From: JAHCIE01 sp034431435
Lineage (GTDB): Bacteria; Chloroflexota; Anaerolineae; Epilineales; JAHCIE01
Assembly: GCA_034431435.1 (NCBI GenBank)
Contig: DAOUDG010000016.1
Span: forward strand, 124,001 to 188,000
Length of the DNA stretch: 64,000 nucleotides
Direction: 5' to 3'
Both the position numbers and the translations under genes were made by a program. Positions 23,623-32,661 of the stretch are shown in pieces; position 1 is the stretch's first letter, and the number at the start of each line of letters is the position of its first letter. The notes below the pieces were generated by a model. The model saw only the letters and a list, made by a program, of their open reading frames with translations. It ran no database searches and was not told the origin of the DNA.

Positions 23623-26460
23623 GTGCCCGTCTCGAAGCCTGCATTCCGCGTCTCGCGCCGCCAGTTCTTGCGGGCCGGGGCTGCCCTGGCGGCGGCCACC
23701 GCGCTAGGCGGCGTCGCCTTCAATCCGGTCAAGACGTTATGGGCCGTTGACCCCAAGCGCATCTACCTGGCCCCCGACGATCATACGGACCTGTGGTGGA
23801 CGGCGGGCGACGCGGAATACCGCCAGGCCTTCGTCGAGATGCTCGACTACTACCTTGACCTGGCAGACGCCACGGCCTCCGAGCGCCCCGAATTCCAGAG
23901 CCGCTGGAATTGCGACGGCAGCTACTGGCTGTGGACGTACGAACGCGCCAAGCCGGCCGGCTTCAACCGCCTGATGAACCGCGTGCGCGATGGGCACATC
24001 AGCGTCCCGCTGAACGCGCTGGTCGTCTGCCTGGGCGGCGCGCCGGCCGAGGCAGTGTTGCGCGGCATGTACTACGCGGGCAGCCTCGAGCGGCGCTTCA
24101 ACCTTCGCCTGCCGGTCGCCATCAGCATGGAGAACCAGACCCTGCCCTACGGCCTGACCGCCCTGTGGGCAGGGTCGGGGGCGCGCTATAGCTGGAAGGG
24201 GGTCTGCGCCTGCGATACACAGGTGTCCCAGTTGGGCAACCGCGAGCGCGAGATCTACTGGCACGCGGGGCCGGATGGTAGCCGGGTGTTGATGAAGTGG
24301 AACTCGCTACTGGGGTCGAACGAGTCCATCGGCGGCTATGCCGAGGCCCGCAACCCGGCCAACACGGTCGACTTCGTCGATACGGATCCCGGCTTCCTCG
24401 CTCGCTATCCCTATCGGGTGGTGGGGGCCTTCGGCAAGGGCTGGGACGACTTCAAGACGCTGACCGACGAGTTCGTCCAGGTCGCCAGGGCGAAGACCAC
24501 AGCGTCACGGACGGTCATTGTCTCGAACCAGGTTGACTTCTTCAACGACTTCGAGGTGAGCTACGGCAGCCAGATTTCAGCCTACGGGGCCAGCTTCGGC
24601 AACGAGTGGGATATCTACTGCGCCTCGCTGGCCGAGGTCTCGGCCCGCGTCAAGCGCAGTGTAGAGCGGCTGCGCGCCGCTGAAGCCCTCGCCAGCCTGG
24701 TCAGCCTGGTCAGCCCGACGTTCATGGCCGGCCGCACCGCCGCGCGGGACCAGGCCTGGATGAGCCTCGGCCTGTACTGGGAGCACAACTTCGGCATGGT
24801 GGGCTACGGCGCGTCGGACCCGAAGGTCACGGAGCGCATTGCGTGGCAGCGCGAGCGACTGGCCGACATCGAGGGGTACGTCAACACGCTAGCCACCGAT
24901 GCCGCCGCCACGCTCGGCGGGCTGATTCGCGGTAGCGGCCAGCGTTTCTTTGCCTTCAATCCCTTATCCTGGACACGCACCGACGTGGCCGAGCTGCCCT
25001 ATACCGGCTCCAGCAGCCTGCGCGTCATCGACCTGGCGACAGGGCAGGAGACACCCTCCGAGCTGGATACGGTGGACGGCCAACAGGTTCTGCGCATCGT
25101 GGCGGCCAACGTGCCCTCCCTGGGCTACAAGGTGTTCGAGATACGGTCCGGCCCGGGCATCACCTTCAGCCCGGCCGCCCAGGTCTCGGGCGCAGTCGTG
25201 GAGAACGAGTTCTATCGGCTGACGCTGGCCGACCGGGGCGCACTCACCAGCCTTATCGACAAGACGCGCGGCAATCGGGAGTTCGTCCGGTCCATCGGTG
25301 GGCGGACCGTGAACGACCTCGCCGCCGGCGCGGGCCAGCTGCGGGTCGAGCATAGTGGGCCAGTGTCAGTCACCCTGCTCGCCCAGGCTGCGGCCCCCTT
25401 GGGTCGGACGACTCGGATTCGCCTGCTGCGCGGCCTGCGCCGCATCGAAATGCGCAACGAGATCCAGCAGAACTTCACGGATACCTACACGTGGAGTTTT
25501 GGCTTCAACCTGGACAACCCGGATGTGAACCACGAGGAAGTGGGGGCCATTGCCAGGGCCAGGTTGCAGCCCGTCGGCCACTATGCCACGCGAAACGCCC
25601 GCTACGACTGGCTCACGTTCAACCACTTTGCCGACATGAGTGACGGCAACATTGGCGTCACCCTCTCCAACGCCGATTGCTGCTTCATGGGCCTGGGAAA
25701 CAGTCGGGTAGATAGCCTCGACGTGGCGACACCGCAGATTCAAGCCCTCGTTGGCGGGCGCGTGGGCGGCGGCGGTGGCGCGGGGCTGCCCAATCAGGGC
25801 GGCGACACCTACTTCCTGCAACGCTTCGCCCTGCAGACCCACGGCGGCTACGACCCGTCGGCCGCGATGCGCTTTGCGCTGGAGCACCAGAATCCCCTGG
25901 TAACCGGCCTGGTAACGGGCGGCAGCGCGTATCCGGAGACCTCGTACTCCTTGCTGACCATTGACAACCCCAACGTCTTGCTGTGGGCGTTGAAGCCTGC
26001 CGACGACGGCATCGCCCAGGGACTGGTGGCGCGGGTGTGGAACGTCTCAGCCCAGGCGGCCGGCTTCAGGCTGTCGCTGCCGCCTTTCGGCGTGGCCGAC
26101 GCCCAGTGGCTGTCCCACATCGAGACGCCCATGGGGGCCGCCACCCGCCAGGGCGGTGCGCTGGTGGAGACCCTCGCGGCGCAGCAGATCAAGACTTTCG
26201 CCCTCGTGCCCGGCGCGCTCCCGCTAGCCACGGTCACGCCGGTACCGACAGCGACGCCGACCCCGCCGCCGTGCAACCTCACCGGCGACGTGAACCACGA
26301 CGGTCGGGTGGATTCAGCCGATGTACAACTGGTCGCTCAGCACTGGCCGGCGCGCCCGGCCGGGCCGGCTGATCTGCCCTTCGACGTGACGGGGGATGGA
26401 AACATCGATGTCGCGGATATCATGGCCGTGGCCGCCAGACTGGGTCAGGCGTGCCCGTGA
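23623..26460 (+). CDS. GH38 alpha-mannosidase-like exported protein with Tat signal and C-terminal dockerin
   Basis: 945 residues. The N-terminus has a twin-arginine signal (VSRRQFLRAGAALAAATALG). The catalytic-type domain starts with LAPDDHTDLWW, which keeps the His-x-Asp metal-binding pair of GH38, and contains IYWHAGPDGSRVLMKWN. The GH38 C-terminal beta domain is recognisable from VVENEFYRLTLADRGALTSL (about 525). A short TPTPPP linker leads to a dockerin (about 884-945) with two calcium-loop repeats, GDVNHDGRVDSADV and TGDGNIDVADI. It may trim or modify mannose-containing glycan outside the cell and dock onto a cohesin such as that encoded at 59541-62240. The GTG start follows GAGGGAGAAGGTGAG. 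The GH38 nucleophile Asp was not securely located. Confidence 0.78.
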   Translation: MPVSKPAFRVSRRQFLRAGAALAAATALGGVAFNPVKTLWAVDPKRIYLAPDDHTDLWWTAGDAEYRQAFVEMLDYYLDLADATASERPEFQSRWNCDGSYWLWTYERAKPAGFNRLMNRVRDGHISVPLNALVVCLGGAPAEAVLRGMYYAGSLERRFNLRLPVAISMENQTLPYGLTALWAGSGARYSWKGVCACDTQVSQLGNREREIYWHAGPDGSRVLMKWNSLLGSNESIGGYAEARNPANTVDFVDTDPGFLARYPYRVVGAFGKGWDDFKTLTDEFVQVARAKTTASRTVIVSNQVDFFNDFEVSYGSQISAYGASFGNEWDIYCASLAEVSARVKRSVERLRAAEALASLVSLVSPTFMAGRTAARDQAWMSLGLYWEHNFGMVGYGASDPKVTERIAWQRERLADIEGYVNTLATDAAATLGGLIRGSGQRFFAFNPLSWTRTDVAELPYTGSSSLRVIDLATGQETPSELDTVDGQQVLRIVAANVPSLGYKVFEIRSGPGITFSPAAQVSGAVVENEFYRLTLADRGALTSLIDKTRGNREFVRSIGGRTVNDLAAGAGQLRVEHSGPVSVTLLAQAAAPLGRTTRIRLLRGLRRIEMRNEIQQNFTDTYTWSFGFNLDNPDVNHEEVGAIARARLQPVGHYATRNARYDWLTFNHFADMSDGNIGVTLSNADCCFMGLGNSRVDSLDVATPQIQALVGGRVGGGGGAGLPNQGGDTYFLQRFALQTHGGYDPSAAMRFALEHQNPLVTGLVTGGSAYPETSYSLLTIDNPNVLLWALKPADDGIAQGLVARVWNVSAQAAGFRLSLPPFGVADAQWLSHIETPMGAATRQGGALVETLAAQQIKTFALVPGALPLATVTPVPTATPTPPPCNLTGDVNHDGRVDSADVQLVAQHWPARPAGPADLPFDVTGDGNIDVADIMAVAARLGQACP

Positions 26461-26539
26461 GCCAGACCGCGTTCGGGGCGGCCCGGCCTGAACAGAATCG
26501 GCCGCCAGCGACGAAGCCAATGCGCCAAGTGAGGACTTT

Positions 26540-27457
26540 GTGACGGTTACGATCGACCCACCCCACGCGATACCGGACCGAACGGTCATCGCGACAACCG
26601 AGGCTCAGCCAGTCGAACCCGCACAGCGGCCCGTGACAGTGATCGAGCCGTCACGCGGCCTGGTAGCGCTGCGCCTCGGTGAAGTGTGGGAGTACCGCGA
26701 GTTGCTGTACTTTCTCGCCTGGCGCGATGTGAAAGTGCGCTACAAGCAGACGGCGCTCGGCATCCTGTGGATTATCCTTCAACCCGTGGTCAGCATTGTC
26801 ATCTTCAGCCTCCTGTTCGGCGGGCTGCTCAAAGTGCCCTCGGGCGATGTCCCCTACCCCCTATTCGCGTTGGCCGCGCTGATTCCCTGGAACTACTTTA
26901 CCGGCTCGCTGACGCGCGCGTCCCAGAGCCTTGTGCAGAGCGCCAATCTCATCACCAAGGTCTACTTTCCGCGGCTGATCATCCCCGTGAGTGGCGTGAT
27001 CGCGGGTCTGGTGGATTTCGCCGTGTCGATGGTGGTGCTGGCCGCCCTACTGGTCTACTACCGCGTCCCTCTGACGCCGACCGTGCTGATGCTGCCTTTC
27101 TTCCTGCTCCTCGCCATGTTGACGGCCCTCGGCTTTGGGTTGTGGCTCTCGGCCCTCAACGTTCGCTATCGCGATGTAGGCTACCTCGTACCCTTTCTCC
27201 TTCAGATGTGGATGTACCTGACGCCGGTCGTGTATAGCGCGAGCCTGGTACCCGAACAGTATCGTTTCATCCTGGCGCTCAATCCGATGACGGCGGTCGT
27301 GGAAGGCTTTCGCTGGTCGCTCTTGGGATCCGCCATGTCCATCTCCCAGGCGACACCTGTAGTATTCGTCATCTCCCTGGTGATGCTGGCCGCTGTGGTT
27401 GGCAGCGGGCTGGTCTTCTTCCGCCGCACCGAGCGCACCTTTGCGGACGTGGTATAA
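26540..27457 (+). CDS. wzm: ABC-2 polysaccharide exporter permease (Wzm/TagG-like)
   Basis: 305 residues. The ABC-2 permease begins after a ~60-residue polar N-terminus, with the family pattern RDVKVRYKQTALGILWIILQ. Six TM helices follow (for example IPWNYFTGSLTRASQSLV and MWMYLTPVVYS). Together with the next gene it forms an O-antigen/teichoic-acid-type exporter that moves a completed lipid-linked glycan across the membrane. GTG 26540 is preceded by GAGGACTTT. The stop lies three bases before the ATPase gene. Confidence 0.92.
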   Translation: MTVTIDPPHAIPDRTVIATTEAQPVEPAQRPVTVIEPSRGLVALRLGEVWEYRELLYFLAWRDVKVRYKQTALGILWIILQPVVSIVIFSLLFGGLLKVPSGDVPYPLFALAALIPWNYFTGSLTRASQSLVQSANLITKVYFPRLIIPVSGVIAGLVDFAVSMVVLAALLVYYRVPLTPTVLMLPFFLLLAMLTALGFGLWLSALNVRYRDVGYLVPFLLQMWMYLTPVVYSASLVPEQYRFILALNPMTAVVEGFRWSLLGSAMSISQATPVVFVISLVMLAAVVGSGLVFFRRTERTFADVV

Positions 27458-27460
27458 CCC

Positions 27461-28774
27461 ATGAGTGACATCGCCATTCGCGCCGAGAACCTCGGCAAGC
27501 GGTATCAGCTTGGGCCGGCTCAGCAGCGGCACGACACCCTCCGCGACAGCCTCGCCCACGGGTTGCGCGGGTCGCGCCACTGGCTGGGGCGGCGCGGCCA
27601 GGCCGCCACCAGCGAAGCCGCCAATGTGCACTGGGCCTTGAAGGACGTCTCGTTCGAGGTCCACCACGGGGAGGTTATCGGGGTTATCGGTCGCAACGGT
27701 GCGGGCAAGAGCACGTTGCTCAAGGTCCTCTCGCGCATCACCGAGCCGACGGTCGGGCGGGCGGTCATCCACGGGCGAGTAGGGTCGCTACTGGAGGTTG
27801 GCACGGGGTTTCACCCCGAACTGACCGGGCGCGAGAACATCTATCTGAACGGTGCGATCCTGGGGATGCGGCGCGAGGAGATCGACAGCAAGTTCGATGA
27901 GATCGTCGCCTTCAGTGAGCTGGCGAGCTTCCTCGATACCCCGGTCAAGCGCTACTCAAGCGGCATGTACGTGCGCCTCGCCTTTGCGGTGGCCGCACAC
28001 CTGGAGCCGGAAATCCTGGTCGTCGATGAGGTTCTGGCCGTCGGCGATGTCCAGTTTCAGCAGAAGTGCCTGGGTAAGATGCAGGATGTGGCGCATCATG
28101 GCCGGACCGTCATCTTTGTAAGCCACAATATGGATGCCATCCAGCGGCTGTGCAGCCGCTGCCTGCTCCTCGATCGCGGGACAGTTGCCCTGGCGGGACC
28201 AACCGCCGACGCCGTGCGGCACTACCTGTCACAGACCACCCTGCGCGGCCTACCTGGGGAGTGGATCGACATCTCGGCCGTCCCCTCTACCCGTGGGACA
28301 GGCGAAGCCCGCTTCGTGGCCTTGCAGTACCACACCCCTAACGAGGCGACCAGCTTCCGCCCCTACCCCAACGGGCCAGTGACCTTTCGCCTGGCGATCG
28401 AGTCGGACAAGGCGCGCACCGTCGGCAGCGCATCTGTGGTGTTCTTTAGCCGCTCCGGCACGAAGCTGGTGAACGCCGATTCCATCAAGCTCGGCCAGTC
28501 GATTCAGTTGGAACCTGGCCGCAACATCGTGCGCTTCGACATCGACCGGCTCTATCTGACGCCCGGCGCGTATCACATCGGGCTATGGCTGGCCGACCCC
28601 ATTGAGGCCGCCTTCAGCGGCACCGTGCTGGACTACCGCGAAGAGGCCCTGGAAGTGGAGGTCGTCGATTACCAGCCCCAGGGCCTGGGCATGCGCCCAG
28701 AAAGCGATGGCCTGGTCGTCACCGATTTCCGGGTGGCGCTCGAGGCCGTCACGGCACACCACGGCCTGGCCTGA
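27461..28774 (+). CDS. wzt: ABC exporter ATPase with carbohydrate-binding tail (Wzt-like)
   Basis: 437 residues. The ATPase domain has Walker A (GRNGAGKST, ~77-85), the signature-like YSSGMYVRLAFA (~165) and Walker B with ILVVDEVLAVGD, plus an H-loop in VSHNMD. From about residue 280 a C-terminal beta-sandwich follows (VTFRLAIESDKA, LTPGAYHIGLWLAD), the Wzt_C type that recognises the modified end of the glycan in E. coli O8/O9a systems. That makes export dependent on a terminal modification. It pairs with the permease upstream, separated by three bases. Confidence 0.93.
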   Translation: MSDIAIRAENLGKRYQLGPAQQRHDTLRDSLAHGLRGSRHWLGRRGQAATSEAANVHWALKDVSFEVHHGEVIGVIGRNGAGKSTLLKVLSRITEPTVGRAVIHGRVGSLLEVGTGFHPELTGRENIYLNGAILGMRREEIDSKFDEIVAFSELASFLDTPVKRYSSGMYVRLAFAVAAHLEPEILVVDEVLAVGDVQFQQKCLGKMQDVAHHGRTVIFVSHNMDAIQRLCSRCLLLDRGTVALAGPTADAVRHYLSQTTLRGLPGEWIDISAVPSTRGTGEARFVALQYHTPNEATSFRPYPNGPVTFRLAIESDKARTVGSASVVFFSRSGTKLVNADSIKLGQSIQLEPGRNIVRFDIDRLYLTPGAYHIGLWLADPIEAAFSGTVLDYREEALEVEVVDYQPQGLGMRPESDGLVVTDFRVALEAVTAHHGLA

Positions 28775-28804
28775 TTGGTCGCATCATCCGACGGAGTGTT
28801 TCGC

Positions 28805-30307
28805 ATGCGGGCTGTTCTCGTGAAAGTCGCGCTTATCGTTCTCTTCATGCTGCTGAACCTGGCGGGGTTCGGCGTCGCGCGCTCCTATGACGTTCTCCTG
28901 GCGGCGCCCCCAGGGCCTTTCGAGTGGTCGCCACCTGAGAATGTCACCCACACCGCGCCGATGTCGGGCCAGCCAGCCCTGATCAGCGACCGCTACGGCT
29001 ATACCCACCTATTCTGGGGCGAGGACTATGACGGCCCGACCGCCAGGGAAGGCGCCCAACGCCGCTCAAATACCATCTACTACAGTCGTTGGGACGGGAC
29101 CCAGTGGTCGGAGGCCGTTGACCTGTTTGACGGCACAAGCAACAATGCGCCCGTCGCCGCCGTGGATGAGTCGAGTCGCCTGTACCTGTTGTATACGGCG
29201 GGTGACGGCCTGCACTTCAGCTCCGCGCCGTCGCACCTGGCCGGATCCGCCGCGGCGTGGACGAAGACCCGCCTTATCGAGCCGGGCAACATTCTGTCCC
29301 GGCCAACGATTCTGGCGCGCGGCAATGGAGAGTTGCGCATCGCCTATACCCTCATGTTCCGCGATGGGGTGAAGGATGGCAACGTGTACTACAGGGATTC
29401 GCGGGATGGTGGCGAATCCTGGTCGGAGCCTGTCCAGATCACCAATCTCGATGCCACCTCCTACACCATGGCGCCCTTCCCCATCCTGGCCCAGGATCAC
29501 CGGGGCCGCCTGCATCTGGCGTGGCATTATGCGGACCCACCAGACTTCACGGGTACGGCCGTGTACTACTCACGCTCGGTGGATGATGGCAAGACGTGGA
29601 CAGCGCCGCTCAAGATGGCCGAGATAGGTGGCGCAATCCGCAACTCCCAACTCCCCCAGCTGGTTGCCCTGGGCAACGAGGTCATCCACTACATGTGGGT
29701 CTGTGGCGAGGTGGCTGGCCGCTGCGAACAGGTGTCCCTCGATGGGGGCGAGACCTGGGGGCCAACCCGTAGGCTCTTCGGCGACATGAACGCCTCAGCC
29801 GACTATGACGCCGTGGTGGCTGATCCGGCCACGGGGACAGCCTATTGGGTCATGAAGTTGCGGTTTCCAGAGGCGTTGTACTACTCCTACCTGGTCGGCG
29901 ATGAGTGGGCCAGCCCCCCCATCATGATCGACGATGGCATGCTCCACGGCGGCCACGCCGCCACGGCGACGATCGCCAATGGTAATGAGTTGCACGTCGC
30001 GGTGGAGATTCGAGGCCGAGCGGACGCCTACGACATCGGTTACGCGCGCGGTGTCAACCCACAAGCGCCACGAGCGGCCATCCGCCCGACCCCGACCCCG
30101 ACCCCGACGCCCACTCCCCCGCCGACCCCAACGACAGAGGCGCCGGCCCGCCCAACCCCGACTCCGTATCGACCTGCCTACATTGCCCAATCGGGCGCTG
30201 CCCCCATTGAGTCGAATGAGCGTGACTGGACCATGTCCATGACTATTCTGCCGGTCTTGCTCTTCGTGGGTAGCGTGGTCGCCCTGATTCTCTTCCGCCG
30301 CCGCTAG
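28805..30307 (+). CDS. Surface-anchored sialidase-like (BNR/Asp-box beta-propeller) protein
   Basis: 500 residues. ATG 28805 gives a signal peptide (VALIVLFMLLNLAGFGVA); the in-frame TTG upstream is unlikely. The body contains sialidase-type Asp-box motifs (SRDGGESWSEP, SVDDGKTWTAP, SLDGGETWGPT), indicating a beta-propeller. I did not find the full arginine triad needed to claim sialidase activity. A Thr-Pro-rich spacer leads to one TM helix and a terminal RRR, the look of a membrane-anchored extracellular protein. It lies directly after wzm/wzt and probably binds or cleaves the exported glycan. Confidence 0.72.
   Translation: MRAVLVKVALIVLFMLLNLAGFGVARSYDVLLAAPPGPFEWSPPENVTHTAPMSGQPALISDRYGYTHLFWGEDYDGPTAREGAQRRSNTIYYSRWDGTQWSEAVDLFDGTSNNAPVAAVDESSRLYLLYTAGDGLHFSSAPSHLAGSAAAWTKTRLIEPGNILSRPTILARGNGELRIAYTLMFRDGVKDGNVYYRDSRDGGESWSEPVQITNLDATSYTMAPFPILAQDHRGRLHLAWHYADPPDFTGTAVYYSRSVDDGKTWTAPLKMAEIGGAIRNSQLPQLVALGNEVIHYMWVCGEVAGRCEQVSLDGGETWGPTRRLFGDMNASADYDAVVADPATGTAYWVMKLRFPEALYYSYLVGDEWASPPIMIDDGMLHGGHAATATIANGNELHVAVEIRGRADAYDIGYARGVNPQAPRAAIRPTPTPTPTPTPPPTPTTEAPARPTPTPYRPAYIAQSGAAPIESNERDWTMSMTILPVLLFVGSVVALILFRRR
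30085..30108 (+). repeat. CCCGAC hexanucleotide tandem repeat (4 copies)
   Basis: Four exact copies of CCCGAC encode Pro-Thr pairs in the linker of the sialidase-like protein. Changes in copy number would keep the frame and only alter linker length. Confidence 0.75.
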
Positions 30308-30335
30308 CGGCCCCCCGTCACCGCGTGGAGACGTG

Positions 30336-31511
30336 ATGCCGAAGGTCAGTATCGTGATGCCGTGCTACAACCAGGAGCGGTACGTCGGGGCCAGCATTGA
30401 CAGCGTCCTGCGGCAAACCGTGTCCGATTGGGAGCTGATTGTCGTGGATGACGGCTCCACGGACGGCAGCCTCTCTGTCTTGACCCACTTTGCCGACCCT
30501 CGCATCCACATCATCTTGCAGGGCAACCAGGAGCGCGCTCAGGCTCGCAACCGCGCCTTGCGCGAGGCGCGCGGGGAGTTCGTCGCCTTCCTGGACGCCG
30601 ATGATCTGTGGACGCCTGACTACCTGGCGAAGCAACTCGCCAATTTCGATGCGCAGCCTGAGCTGGGGCTGAGTCGCACCTTCGCCTACAGTATCGACGC
30701 ATCGGGCGCCATTCTCGGCCTGGCGGGCCATGATACCCCTGCTACGCTCTCCCAGGGCGAGTTTCTCGCCGCGCTTCTCGTAGCCAATCGGATTGTGAAC
30801 CCGGCCACCGTCATGGTTCGTGCGGCGTGCCTGGACAGGGTGGGCGTGTTCGACCCCGCGACGATCCCCGCCGAGGACTGGGACCTGTGGCTACGCATCG
30901 GCCTCCACTACCCCATGGGCGCTGTGCCTGAGCCGCTGGCCTACTATCGGCACCATGGCAGCTATATGCCGCGCCGCCTTCGCCCGCGCGGCGGCGACGA
31001 GCCGCTCATCCGGATTGTCGAGAAGAGCTTCGCGCAGATCGACGACCCTGAGTTGCTCCAGCTACGTGACAAGGCGCTCGGCTACGCCTACTGGCGGACT
31101 GCCTGGAACTGTTTCGCCCTCAACGAGATCGACAGGGCGCAGTCGCTGCTGACCACGGCCCACGCGCTCGACCCCGATTTCTTCGCCCCACCCCACGAGG
31201 CGATGGTCTCGTCCATCGCCTACCTTGCCGAGCAACTGTACGATGTTGCCACTCCGTTGCACGAGGCCCTGGCCTGCATTGACAACTTTTTCGATCACCT
31301 GCCCGCCTGGGCGAGTCCCCTCCTCCCACTGCGTCGGCGCGCCAGGGGTCAATACTGCGGCGTGCATGTCTTCCGCGAGTACGAGCGGCTGAACTGGCGC
31401 GAGGTGCGGACAGCCGCGCCGCTGGCCGTCCGCAGCCAGCCGCGCTGGCTCTTCAACAAGGGGTTCAGATCCATCATGGCCCGCGCCTACCTACCCATAT
31501 GGATGCTCTAG
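30336..31511 (+). CDS. GT2 glycosyltransferase
   Basis: 391 residues. The GT-A domain has VSIVMPCYNQERYVGASIDS, ELIVVDDGSTDGSL and AFLDADDLWTPDYL (the DxD region). The C-terminal ~150 residues are helical and unassigned. ATG 30336 follows GGAGACGTG; GTG 30333 is an alternative. The 3' end overlaps the next gene by 13 bases. It adds one sugar of the repeat unit or side chain; donor and acceptor are unknown. Confidence 0.88.
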   Translation: MPKVSIVMPCYNQERYVGASIDSVLRQTVSDWELIVVDDGSTDGSLSVLTHFADPRIHIILQGNQERAQARNRALREARGEFVAFLDADDLWTPDYLAKQLANFDAQPELGLSRTFAYSIDASGAILGLAGHDTPATLSQGEFLAALLVANRIVNPATVMVRAACLDRVGVFDPATIPAEDWDLWLRIGLHYPMGAVPEPLAYYRHHGSYMPRRLRPRGGDEPLIRIVEKSFAQIDDPELLQLRDKALGYAYWRTAWNCFALNEIDRAQSLLTTAHALDPDFFAPPHEAMVSSIAYLAEQLYDVATPLHEALACIDNFFDHLPAWASPLLPLRRRARGQYCGVHVFREYERLNWREVRTAAPLAVRSQPRWLFNKGFRSIMARAYLPIWML

Positions 31512-32635
31512 TCACCATCTCCACCCCCGTCTACAACGGGGCTAACTACATACGCCGCGCCGTCGAGAGCATCCTCGAGCAGCGATACCAGGCCTGGGAG
31601 CTGATTGTCGTTGACGACGGCTCGGTGGATGACACGGCCAGCATCGTCAAGAGCTACCCTGACCCCCGAATCCGCTACGTGTACCAGACCAACCAGGGCC
31701 AGTCGGCGGCGATGAACCACGGGCTGGACCTGGCGCGGGGCGACTACATCACATCTCTGGATGCCGATGACTGGCTCGCCCCCGATAGCCTGGCGTGCCG
31801 TGTCGATCATCTGAACGCGCATCCGGCGTGCATGGCCGTCTACGGCGACGGTTGGTACTGCACGGCGTCTGGCGAGCCGGTGATGCGCTTCACCGAGAAT
31901 CGGCCTGGCAATCCGACGGGTGACATCTACGATGCCCTGGTGGTCTCCTGCTTCTTCGGCACTGGCGCGGCGGTGATGCTGCGTCGCAGCCGCATCGAAG
32001 CGCTGCGCCTGCGCTATGACCCGCTGATCGCCATGGGTCAGGATTGGGACTTCTGGGCGCGCCTGGCCGAGCACGTCACCTTCGACTTTGTCCCTGGCCT
32101 GACGGTCTACTATCGACTCCACGCCGCGAATATGACGGCCTCCCTGGCCAGCGAGAAAAAGGCGACCGACCTGATCCAGGTGAAACGCAAGATGCTGGCA
32201 TCCGAGCGCTTTGCTCGGGTCGAGCCCGCGCAGCAGAGCGCCTTCTTCTACAACTACCTGCTCCACGACCTGCGCGATCGGCCGACTGAGCAGACCGAAG
32301 CCCTGTCCTCCGAGCCGTTTCGCGCGCTGCCCGTGCGCGAGCAGGCCCGACTGATGCGGCTAACGGCCGCCGCCTACCTCCTGGCTGGTCAACACGTCTC
32401 GCTCGCCACGGACTGGCTCCGTCAGGCGCGTCGCCTTGCGCCTGACGACGCCAAGACCCGACTCATCAGCCAGGCGGCGGACGTAAATCCCCGCCTCGCG
32501 GCTCTGGCGCTGAGCGGCTGGCGGCGGCAGGTCAACCCGGCCAGCCCACCCACCATACTGGAGCGTGCCCTGGCTTTGGAAGACGCCTCGCTGGCGCGCG
32601 AGGCCGAGCGGCACGCAGCCAACGGTAGCCACTGA
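31499..32635 (+). CDS. GT2 glycosyltransferase
   Basis: 378 residues. The GT-A motifs are VTISTPVYNGANYIRRAVES, ELIVVDDGSVDDTA and ITSLDADDWLAPDSL. It resembles the preceding gene (DDGS and DADD(L/W) regions in the same register), so the two may be paralogues. Its start lies 13 bases within the upstream gene, which suggests coupled translation. A C-terminal helical region of ~130 residues has no clear family. Cytoplasmic or membrane-associated role in chain assembly. Confidence 0.88.
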   Translation: MDALVTISTPVYNGANYIRRAVESILEQRYQAWELIVVDDGSVDDTASIVKSYPDPRIRYVYQTNQGQSAAMNHGLDLARGDYITSLDADDWLAPDSLACRVDHLNAHPACMAVYGDGWYCTASGEPVMRFTENRPGNPTGDIYDALVVSCFFGTGAAVMLRRSRIEALRLRYDPLIAMGQDWDFWARLAEHVTFDFVPGLTVYYRLHAANMTASLASEKKATDLIQVKRKMLASERFARVEPAQQSAFFYNYLLHDLRDRPTEQTEALSSEPFRALPVREQARLMRLTAAAYLLAGQHVSLATDWLRQARRLAPDDAKTRLISQAADVNPRLAALALSGWRRQVNPASPPTILERALALEDASLAREAERHAANGSH

Positions 32636-32661
32636 GAAAGGCAACCCCGACGATTCGACCC

